64,000 nt of DNA. Source: Thermoflexus hugenholtzii. Lineage in GTDB: Bacteria; Chloroflexota; Anaerolineae; Thermoflexales; Thermoflexaceae. Under the pieces are notes generated by a model. It was not told where the DNA came from and searched no databases. It worked only from the letters and a program-made list of their open reading frames with translations. Numbering within the stretch: position 1 is the stretch's first letter; each line of letters opens with the position of its first letter. Position numbers and translations under genes: made by a program. This document shows positions 41,677-47,934 of this stretch, piece after piece. Location: contig NZ_CP076326.1 in NCBI RefSeq assembly GCF_018771565.1, forward strand, positions 2,790,001 to 2,854,000. Direction: 5' to 3'.

Positions 41677-41946
41677 ATGCCCTGCGTTAGCGTGCGCGAA
41701 CTCAAGGAACAGCTCAGCCGGATCTTGCGGGATGTGCGGGAGGGAGGGGAGGAGTATCTGGTCACATACCGTGGCCGCGTGGTGGCGCGCATCTCGCCCG
41801 TTGTGCCACCGGAGCGGCGGGTGGGGATGAAAAAGGTGCGGAAGGTGCTACGCGACCTGGATCGGCTGGCCGCGGAGATCGGCAAAAAGTGGCCAACGGG
41901 CGTGTCCGCGGTCGAGGCGGTTCGGGGAGAGCGAAGGGATTTCTGA
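41677..41946 (+). CDS. Phd/YefM-type antitoxin without a partner
   Basis: 89 residues. The N-terminus 'VSVRELKEQLSRILRDVREGGEEYLVTYRGRVVARISPV' is the Phd/YefM DNA-binding fold. The C-terminal half is charged, as in antitoxins that thread into a toxin. No toxin gene follows: a terminator hairpin and a convergent gene lie directly downstream. It may regulate in trans, or the toxin has been lost. ATG 41677 is used; a GTG 12 bases earlier is possible. Confidence 0.75.
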   Translation: MPCVSVRELKEQLSRILRDVREGGEEYLVTYRGRVVARISPVVPPERRVGMKKVRKVLRDLDRLAAEIGKKWPTGVSAVEAVRGERRDF

Positions 41947-41973
41947 CGGTGTCCCTCTCATCCCCTCCAAGCA

Positions 41974-42008
41974 GCCGGGGGCCCGGCGATCTTTGCCGGG
42001 CCCCCGGC
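41974..42008. terminator. Bidirectional terminator hairpin
   Basis: A perfect 14-base stem GCCGGGGGCCCGGC / GCCGGGCCCCCGGC with a 7-base loop between the convergent antitoxin and moeZ genes. There is no long U tract, but the stem is very stable. Confidence 0.7.
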
Positions 42009-42088
42009 CCTTAGGGGGTGCGCGCTTCCGGAATCCGGGGCGCCGGTGTATGGAGCGGGTTATCGGCCGCCTGGTATTTCCTCCAATT

Positions 42089-43246
42089 TTAATAGAGGGG
42101 CACGTTGGGGTCAACTTCCCGCGACCAGGCGTTGATGCCCCCCCGCAGGTTGCGGACCCGCAGGCCGGCCGCCTGCATGATCCGGGCCGCCTGGGCGCTG
42201 CGCGCCCCCGTCTTGCAGTAGACCACGTATTCCCGGGTCGGGTCCAGCCGGTTCAGGTGCGCCGGCAGCTCGCGAAGCGGGATGAGGATGGCCCCCTCCA
42301 GGCGGCAGATCTCCCACTCGTGGGGCTCCCGCACGTCCAGCAGCACGATCCCCCGGCCGTCCCGCTCCAGCATGGCCTTGAGCTCCTGCGGGGTGATGTC
42401 GAACTCCGTGCGCACCTCATGCTCATGGATGGGCACGCCGCAGAAGGCCTCGTAGTCGATCAGCTCCCGGATGGTGGGGTTCTCCCCGCAGACGGGGCAG
42501 GCCGGGTTCTTGCGCAGCTTGAGCTCCCGGAAGCGCATGCTCAGGGCATCGTAAAGCAGCAACCGGCCGATCAGCGGCTCGCCCTGGCCGATGATCAGCT
42601 TGATGGCTTCGGTGGCCTGGATGGCTCCGATCACCCCGGGCAGCACGCCGAAGACCCCGCCCTCGGCGCAGGAGGGCACCAGGCCGGGCGGCGGGGGCTC
42701 CGGGTAAAGGCAGCGATAGCAGGGCCCCACCCGGGCGTCGAAGACGGTGGCCTGCCCCTCGAACCGGAAGATGCTGCCGTAGACCAGGGGCTTCCCCAGG
42801 AACACGCAGGCGTCGTTGACCAGGTAGCGGGTGGGGAAGTTGTCCGTGCCGTCGATGATGATGTCGTAGTCTTTGAGGATCTCCAGGGCGTTGGCGCTGG
42901 TCAGCACCGTCTCGTGGGTCTCCACCGTGATGTCCGGGTTGAGGTCCAGCAGACGCGCCTTCGCCGAGGCCAGCTTGGGCTTGCCCACCCAGGAGGTGCC
43001 GTGCAGGATCTGGCGCTGCAGGTTGCTCTCGTCGACCACGTCGAAATCCACCAGACCGATTCGCCCCACCCCGGCGGCGGCCAGGTAGAGGGCGGCGGGG
43101 GAGCCCAGCCCGCCCGCCCCGATGATGAGGACGCTGGCGGCCTTCAGTTTCTTCTGGCCGGTCAGGCCCACCTCCGGCATCAGGAGATGCCGGCTGTAGC
43201 GGCGGATCTCCTCGTTCGTCAGGATGACCTCGTTCACGTTCTGCAT
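42089..43246 (-). CDS. moeZ: MoeZ-type adenylyltransferase/sulfurtransferase (ThiF + rhodanese)
   Basis: 385 residues. The N-terminal E1-like domain (about 10-250) has 'YSRHLLMPEVG', the ATP loop 'GAGGLGSPAALYLAAAGVG', 'VDFDVVDESNLQRQ', 'DNFPTRYLVND' and Zn pairs 'CYRC' and 'CPVC'. The C-terminal rhodanese domain (about 275-385) has 'VLLDVREPHEWE' and the active loop 'YCKTGARSAQ'. MoeZ adenylates the C-terminal Gly of a ubiquitin-like carrier and loads sulfur onto it. It is the last gene of the sulfur operon, 30 bases after the thioredoxin-like gene. Confidence 0.93.
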   Translation of the reverse strand: MQNVNEVILTNEEIRRYSRHLLMPEVGLTGQKKLKAASVLIIGAGGLGSPAALYLAAAGVGRIGLVDFDVVDESNLQRQILHGTSWVGKPKLASAKARLLDLNPDITVETHETVLTSANALEILKDYDIIIDGTDNFPTRYLVNDACVFLGKPLVYGSIFRFEGQATVFDARVGPCYRCLYPEPPPPGLVPSCAEGGVFGVLPGVIGAIQATEAIKLIIGQGEPLIGRLLLYDALSMRFRELKLRKNPACPVCGENPTIRELIDYEAFCGVPIHEHEVRTEFDITPQELKAMLERDGRGIVLLDVREPHEWEICRLEGAILIPLRELPAHLNRLDPTREYVVYCKTGARSAQAARIMQAAGLRVRNLRGGINAWSREVDPNVPLY

Positions 43247-43276
43247 CCGAACCTCCCGAAAGGGGAAGGATAACCG

Positions 43277-43693
43277 TCAGGAAAGCGGGGTGGATCCCTC
43301 GAGCTTCCTCTGAAGCTGGAGCCACTGCCGGCGCAGCGTCTCCGCCGTCGCCACCCCGTTGTTGACCGCCCGCACCGTCCCGGAGGCGTCCACCCACATG
43401 GTGGTCGGCACTGTCCAGACCCGGTAGCGGGTTGCAGCCTCCGGCTCCGCGGTGACGTCCACCGCTCGCACCCGCACGGCCTCCCGCCACTCCGCCGCAA
43501 GGGTCTCGAGGATCGGCGTCTGGATCAGACGGCACGGGCCGCAGGAGGGCGTGTAGAAATACAGGAGGGTCAGCGGACCCTCCAGGTCCTCCGCTCGTGG
43601 CCGGGCCAGCCGGCGCTGGGCGCAGGCGATCAGGCACCAGGCCAGCCAGAGGCCCAGCAGCACCCCAAGGGCCATCAGGGCCCGCTCGATCAT
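43277..43693 (-). CDS. Membrane-anchored thioredoxin-like protein
   Basis: 138 residues: an N-terminal helix (about 5-25), then a thioredoxin fold with 'LLYFYTPSCGPCRLIQTPILETLA' (active site C-G-P-C) and the cis-Pro segment 'VWTVPTTMWVD'. The anchor implies action at the membrane face. The start overlaps the DUF4395 stop (ATGA), so the pair is translationally coupled; it may reduce disulfides or persulfides in the sulfur-transfer route encoded around it. Confidence 0.85.
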   Translation of the reverse strand: MIERALMALGVLLGLWLAWCLIACAQRRLARPRAEDLEGPLTLLYFYTPSCGPCRLIQTPILETLAAEWREAVRVRAVDVTAEPEAATRYRVWTVPTTMWVDASGTVRAVNNGVATAETLRRQWLQLQRKLEGSTPLS

Positions 43694-44154
43694 CCCTCCA
43701 CCTCCCGACGTTCGATGGGCCGGGCGGTGAAGCCGGGGACGCCCAAGCGGCTCAGCTGGTAATACACGAAACAGCCGGCGCAGAACCCGAAGAAGAGGTT
43801 CAGGGCGGCCAGGACGATCACCAGCCAGGCCAGGGCCCAGCCGATTGGGGTGTAGCCCAGGAAAAGAGCCGCCGCCCCCAGGGCCAGGAAGGTCCCGCCC
43901 AGCCCCTGGGCGAACCGGTGGGGCTCCGGGTTGTCCGTCAGCACCCGGGGCCGCAGCCACCCCCGCGGCTTCAGAATCCGAAAGTAGATCTGCTGGAACA
44001 GGGCGGCCGCGGGGAAGGCGGTTCCCACCAGCATCACGAGGGCCACGAAGGCCACCAGCGCCGGCAGGTTGAACACGAAGGCCAGCAGGTTCAGGGTGAT
44101 GATGCTGGCCTGATTGAACTTCAACGCCGTGTGATCCACCCGTCGTTCCACCAT
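43690..44154 (-). CDS. DUF4395 membrane protein
   Basis: 154 residues with four hydrophobic helices and the DUF4395 pattern: 'VDHTALKFNQASIITLNLLAFVFN', 'FQQIYFRILKPRGWLRPRVLTDNPEPHRFAQGLGGTFL' and 'FFGFCAGCFVYYQLSRLGVPGF'. The Cys pair in 'CAGC' is conserved in the family. DUF4395 genes usually sit beside thioredoxin-like or rhodanese genes, as here, suggesting a membrane thiol or sulfur role. The start has GGAGG upstream. Confidence 0.85.
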   Translation of the reverse strand: MVERRVDHTALKFNQASIITLNLLAFVFNLPALVAFVALVMLVGTAFPAAALFQQIYFRILKPRGWLRPRVLTDNPEPHRFAQGLGGTFLALGAAALFLGYTPIGWALAWLVIVLAALNLFFGFCAGCFVYYQLSRLGVPGFTARPIERREVEG

Positions 44155-44185
44155 CTCCCACCTCCATCGGCGATCCGGTGCCGGT

Positions 44186-44476
44186 TCAGGACCCGGGCGA
44201 CCTTCCGCCGGCGATGGAGGGCACGATGCTGAGGGTCTGCCCATCCGGGATCGGGGTCTCCTCCCCCTGCAGATAGCGGACGTCCTCATCGCCCAGGTAA
44301 AGATTCACGAAGGAGCGCAGGCGCCCCTCTTCGTTGAACAGGTGCCGCTTGAGCTCCGGAAACTGGTCCGTCAGCGCCCGCAGGGCTTCCCCCACCGTGC
44401 GGGCCTCCACGGTCACCACTTTCTCCCCGCGGGTGTAGACGCGCAGCGGGGTTGGGATCAGGATCTGCACCGCCAT
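44186..44476 (-). CDS. MoaD/ThiS-family sulfur carrier (CysO-like) with a C-terminal extension
   Basis: 96 residues of beta-grasp (ubiquitin-like) fold: 'VQILIPTPLRVYTRGEKVVTVEARTVGEALRALTDQFPEL', 'FVNLYLGDEDVRYLQGEETPIPDGQTLSIVPSIAGG'. The Gly-Gly needed for adenylation and thiocarboxylation is followed by five more residues (RSPGS), so the visible chain is a precursor that must be trimmed. A JAMM protease is encoded 75 bases upstream. ATG 44476 has GGAGG 8 bases before it; a GTG at 44485 is less likely. Confidence 0.88.
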   Translation of the reverse strand: MAVQILIPTPLRVYTRGEKVVTVEARTVGEALRALTDQFPELKRHLFNEEGRLRSFVNLYLGDEDVRYLQGEETPIPDGQTLSIVPSIAGGRSPGS

Positions 44477-44551
44477 CGGTTTCACCTCCCGACGAAGGAT
44501 GGAGGATCAGGTCCACCGCTTGCGGCTCCGGCCGCTGCGGCAGGTTTCCGC

Positions 44552-44983
44552 TCAGCCCGTGACCTCCAGGGGTCGCTCGACGAAGGCGGAGCGATCCTCC
44601 TGGAGCTCCCAGACTCGCCAGTCGACGGCCCGGCCGTCCTCCACCGAGACGATCAGGTAGGCATACCAGGGCCAGGCGTGCTCTCGATCGAAGGCGGAGG
44701 GCCGGGCCGGGTGATCCGGGTGGGAATGGAAGAACCCGATGATCTCCAGCCCCGCCGCCGCGGCGGCCCGCTCCGCCGCCCGCACCTCCTCCGGCGGGAT
44801 CAGGAAGCGATGGGTCTGCTCCGCCGGGTTCTCCCAGCGGTTGTCGACCAGCCGCAGGTCCTCCACGACCTTGATCCCGTCGACCTCCCGGCCCAGGAGG
44901 ATCCCGCAAGCTTCCGCCGGATAGCCCGCTTCGACATGGGCCCGAATCCGGTCCCGCTGTGAGACGGACAGCCGCAACGTCAT
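44552..44983 (-). CDS. JAMM/MPN metalloprotease (Mec+ type)
   Basis: 143 residues with the JAMM motif complete: Glu24 in 'YPAEACGILLGR', then 'HSHPDHPARPSAFD' (His86, His88, Asp99). In Mycobacterium tuberculosis Mec releases cysteine from CysO-Cys; other bacterial JAMM proteins trim carrier precursors to expose Gly-Gly. Here either or both roles fit. The start overlaps the cysM stop by 4 bases (ATGA). Confidence 0.92.
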   Translation of the reverse strand: MTLRLSVSQRDRIRAHVEAGYPAEACGILLGREVDGIKVVEDLRLVDNRWENPAEQTHRFLIPPEEVRAAERAAAAAGLEIIGFFHSHPDHPARPSAFDREHAWPWYAYLIVSVEDGRAVDWRVWELQEDRSAFVERPLEVTG

Positions 44984-45936
44984 CGATGACCTCCCGGAGG
45001 ATCGGCCTCGAACCAGAAGGGCTCGCTGAGATACTTGTATCCGGCGTCCGGGAACAGGGTCACCACCACCCCCTCCCGCAGGCGGGCGGCGACCTTGAGG
45101 GCGGCCGCCATCGCCGCCCCGGCGGAGATGCCCACGAACAGGCCCTCCTCCCGGGCCAGCCGCCGCGCCATCGCGTAGGCCTCCTCGGTGGAGACCGTCA
45201 GGAGCTCATCCAGGAGCTCCGGGTCGTAAATGCCCGGACGGATCGCGGTTTCCATGTGTTTGAGCCCCTCCAGGCCGTGGAAGGGCCCGTCGGGTTGCAC
45301 GCCGATCAGGCGGATCTCCGGGTTCTGTTCTTTCAGGTAGCGGCCCACCCCCATCATCGTCCCGCTGGTCCCCAGGCCGGCGACGAAGTGGGTGATCCGC
45401 CCCTCCGTCTGAGCCCAGATCTCCGGCCCCGTGGTGCGGTAGTGGGCCTTCCAGTTGGCCGGGTTGTTGTATTGATCGGCGTAGAAATACCGCTCGGGGT
45501 CGGCCTCGTAGCGACGGCGGGCCTCCAGGATCGCCCCATCGGTCCCCTCCAGGGGATCCGTGAGGATGAGCTCGGCGCCGTAGGCCCGCAGGATGCGCAG
45601 CCGCTCGGGGCTGGCGTTGGCCGGGATGCAAAGGGTGACCGGGTAACCCCGGGCGGCCCCCAGCATCGCGTAGGCGATCCCCATGTTGCCGGAGGTGGCG
45701 TCCAGGATGACCTTGCCCGGCCGCAGCCGGCCCTCCCGCTCCGCCGTCAGGATGATCTCCCGCGCCGGGCGATCCTTCACGGATCCCCCCGGGTTATACC
45801 ATTCCGCCTTGGCGTAGATCTCCACCGGCGCGAGCGGCGCCGTAATGCGCCGGAACCGGATCAGCGGCGTGTGGCCAATGAGCTCGAACAGATCTTTCGC
45901 TTCCACCACCCGGGCTCGGGCGATCGTGGGCACCAT
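44980..45936 (-). CDS. cysM: CysM-type cysteine synthase
   Basis: 318 residues, PLP fold-type II: 'LIGHTPLIRFRRI', 'AKAEWYNPGGSVKDRPAREII' (PLP lysine), 'LDATSGNMGIAYAMLGAARGY', 'VAGLGTSGTMMGVGRYLKEQNP', 'EEGLFVGISAGAAMAAAL'. The neighbours make it likely that it uses O-phosphoserine or O-acetylserine with a protein thiocarboxylate as sulfur donor, as M. tuberculosis CysM does with CysO. First gene of the operon, with a long structured leader. ATG 45936 follows GGGGGGG; the upstream extension in the same frame lacks support. Confidence 0.92.
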   Translation of the reverse strand: MVPTIARARVVEAKDLFELIGHTPLIRFRRITAPLAPVEIYAKAEWYNPGGSVKDRPAREIILTAEREGRLRPGKVILDATSGNMGIAYAMLGAARGYPVTLCIPANASPERLRILRAYGAELILTDPLEGTDGAILEARRRYEADPERYFYADQYNNPANWKAHYRTTGPEIWAQTEGRITHFVAGLGTSGTMMGVGRYLKEQNPEIRLIGVQPDGPFHGLEGLKHMETAIRPGIYDPELLDELLTVSTEEAYAMARRLAREEGLFVGISAGAAMAAALKVAARLREGVVVTLFPDAGYKYLSEPFWFEADPPGGHR

Positions 45937-45960
45937 CGACCCCCCCTTGATCCTGTGGCA

Positions 45961-46060
45961 AATAAAAAGGACCAACACGATTCGGCGGGCCGGGAACGGG
46001 CCAGCGACCTCGACACCCTCAGGGCGCGGGGGCGTTGGCCACCCACCGATCGGTTGGTCC
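45961..46060 (-). promoter_or_regulatory. Terminator-like long-range stem in the cysM leader
   Basis: In the leader RNA GGACCAAC (46060-46053) can pair perfectly with GTTGGTCC (45976-45969), which is followed by UUUUUAUU just before the ribosome site. A second, compact hairpin AGGGCTC-CGCGA-GAGCCCT (46077-46095) also leads into UUUU. This suggests transcription attenuation; no known riboswitch or T-box consensus is recognised. Confidence 0.45.
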
Positions 46061-46101
46061 GCGATCAGGCGGGAAAAGGGCTCTCGCGGAGCCCTCATCC
46101 C

Positions 46102-46128
46102 GGGCGGGTGGCGTTAACGCCCCCGCCC
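46102..46128 (-). promoter_or_regulatory. Stable hairpin in the cysM leader
   Basis: GGGCGGG plus GGCG pair with CGCC plus CCCGCCC around a TTAA loop, with one bulged base. It lies upstream of the two U-tract stems. Confidence 0.55.
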
Positions 46129-46198
46129 AGGACAGATGCAATGCACGGGCTTCATGCCGGTTCGCATTTTGGGTCCACCGGATCAGCGTTTCTTTTAC

Positions 46199-46227
46199 AT
46201 CTTACGGAGCGCCCTGGTTGTTGTCAA
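46199..46227 (-). promoter_or_regulatory. sigma70 promoter of the cysM-moeZ operon
   Basis: On the minus strand TTGACA (46227-46222), 17 bases, TAAGAT (46204-46199). Five of six -10 bases match the consensus. The start near 46192 gives a leader of about 255 bases. Confidence 0.72.
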
Positions 46228-46338
46228 ATTTGGGGTGTTGTCGAGGCCTGTCACCGTTGACGGGATAGGCGGGAGAAGCCATCCTAAACCGGCGAGGCCG
46301 TTCGGGCGATTCGAAGAGCTGTCGCGAGGAAGCGACAT

Positions 46339-47928
46339 ATGGCGCGCATCCGTCGATGGGTCTTCGCCGGGGTTTTGCTGCTGGTCCTCTGGCTGCTCGG
46401 GGCCCGGCCTCCCGAAGCCGTCCTCCTTCGTCCGATGGCGGGGACGCCCTCGCCGGCGCTCCCTACTCTCACACCGTCCGCTGTTCCCACCGCCTCGCCT
46501 CCGACGCCGGGCTCGCGTTACGGGCTGGCCATCGTGGACTTCCGGCTGCATCCGGACGGACCGCTCTACGCCGGGGATCGGCTCAGCTTCGAGGTGGAGG
46601 TCCGGAACGTCGGCCGCGCCTCCCTTGCGGGAGGCCGGGTGGAGATCCGGCGCGGGGGACCGGAGGGCGAGGAGATCCTGGCGGAGGCCGCGTTGCCCGA
46701 GCTGGCGCCCGGCGCCTCCCATCGTGTGGCGTGGACCTGGGTCTGGCAGGCCCCCGGGTCAGGGACTTTCCCTCTGATTGGGATCGCCCGGGGCGAGGGC
46801 GCGGGCGGCGCGACGGAGGCCCGGTGGGCGCAGCTGGTGACCCTGGGCCCACAAGAGGCGCTCCCGGAGACGGAGCGCCGGGCCCGCTGGGCTCAGGCCC
46901 GCAGCCGGTGTTGCACCCACGTCTACCTCACGGGCACGGCGGCGGAGGCGGACCTCGCGCGGTTGATGGCGTGGGCAGATGAGGCGGAGGCGACGGTGCG
47001 GGCTCGCATGGGCCTTTCCACCCCGCTTCCCATCTACGTGGTCTGGATCCCCCGCCTCCTGGGACACGGCGGGTTCGCTGTGGGAGATAGCTTGATCCTG
47101 ACCTACCCGGTGGCGGATCGCCTGCCGGTGGATCTCCCCACCATCCTGCGTCACGAAATGGTCCACCGGATGACATGCGCGTGGATCGGCCGCGAGGACT
47201 GTGTGGGGCATCTCCCGGCGCTGATCACGGAGGGGCTGGCGGTCTTCATCGCCGGGGGGCATTACCGTCCGGAGCCGCTGACCCAACGGGCCGCAGCCCT
47301 TCTCCGGATGGGCGGCTGGATCCCGCTGGAGGAGCTGGTCGAGGACTTTTATGCCCATCCTCACGAGATCGGTTACCTGGAAGCGGGCGCCTTCGTGGAG
47401 GAGCTGGTCCGGAAGGGCGGATGGCCCCGCTTCCTGGACTTCCTCCGATCCCTGGAACGCCGGCCCGGGGAGTCCGATCGAACCGTCCTTGACCGGGCCC
47501 TCCGGGATGTCTATCATCAAGATATCCGGGGGATCGAATCCCGCTGGCGGGAGGCCCTGGAGCGACTGTCGCCGGATCCGGAGCAGGCGGCAGACCTGCG
47601 ATTCGTGTGGACCTTCTTCGAGGCCTTGCGAGCCTACCAGCGAACCTACGATCCCTCGGCGTATTTCCTGAAGGCGTGGCTGCCGGACTGGCGTCAGGCG
47701 GTCCGCGAGGGGATCGTGGCGGATTTCATGCGGGCGCCGGATTCCCCGGAAGGGAGGCGGGCGTGGCAGGACCTGCAGGCGGCGCGGGCGCAGGCGGCCC
47801 GCGGCGATATCGCGGCGGCGCTCGCTGCCCTCCAGGCGCTCTGCCGGGCCCTGGGTTGCTCCGACGTTGCCGAGCCCGTTCCGGAGCGTCCGGGCCTTCC
47901 GGTCCCAGACGGACGGGCGAAAGGGTAG
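46339..47928 (+). CDS. Exported gluzincin-like peptidase with N-terminal CARDB-like domain
   Basis: 529 residues. A signal helix (about 5-22) and Pro/Thr linker lead to a CARDB-like beta domain (about 60-165: 'YAGDRLSFEVEVRNVGRASLAGGRVEI'). The peptidase-MA-like domain has 'DLPTILRHEMVHRMTCAW' (H-E-x-x-H) and, after 'CVGHLPALITEGLAVF', the downstream Glu of gluzincins. A helical C-terminal region follows. The chain is therefore probably a secreted zinc protease; the substrate is unknown. The next gene begins 6 bases after its stop, so the two form an operon. Confidence 0.75.
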   Translation: MARIRRWVFAGVLLLVLWLLGARPPEAVLLRPMAGTPSPALPTLTPSAVPTASPPTPGSRYGLAIVDFRLHPDGPLYAGDRLSFEVEVRNVGRASLAGGRVEIRRGGPEGEEILAEAALPELAPGASHRVAWTWVWQAPGSGTFPLIGIARGEGAGGATEARWAQLVTLGPQEALPETERRARWAQARSRCCTHVYLTGTAAEADLARLMAWADEAEATVRARMGLSTPLPIYVVWIPRLLGHGGFAVGDSLILTYPVADRLPVDLPTILRHEMVHRMTCAWIGREDCVGHLPALITEGLAVFIAGGHYRPEPLTQRAAALLRMGGWIPLEELVEDFYAHPHEIGYLEAGAFVEELVRKGGWPRFLDFLRSLERRPGESDRTVLDRALRDVYHQDIRGIESRWREALERLSPDPEQAADLRFVWTFFEALRAYQRTYDPSAYFLKAWLPDWRQAVREGIVADFMRAPDSPEGRRAWQDLQAARAQAARGDIAAALAALQALCRALGCSDVAEPVPERPGLPVPDGRAKG

Positions 47929-47934
47929 AAGGCG

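Larger units (their letters stand above)
45937..46338. other. Divergent region with structured cysM leader
   Basis: About 400 bases between divergent genes. On the minus strand it holds a sigma70-like promoter (46199-46227) and a roughly 255-base untranslated leader with several hairpins and two U-tract stems. On the plus side only a ribosome site before 46339 is evident. Confidence 0.7.

Noticed and set aside
45937-46192. T-box or SAM riboswitch in the cysM leader
   Set aside because: No AGGGUGGNACCGCG T-box sequence or SAM core motif could be found; kept only as an unclassified leader.
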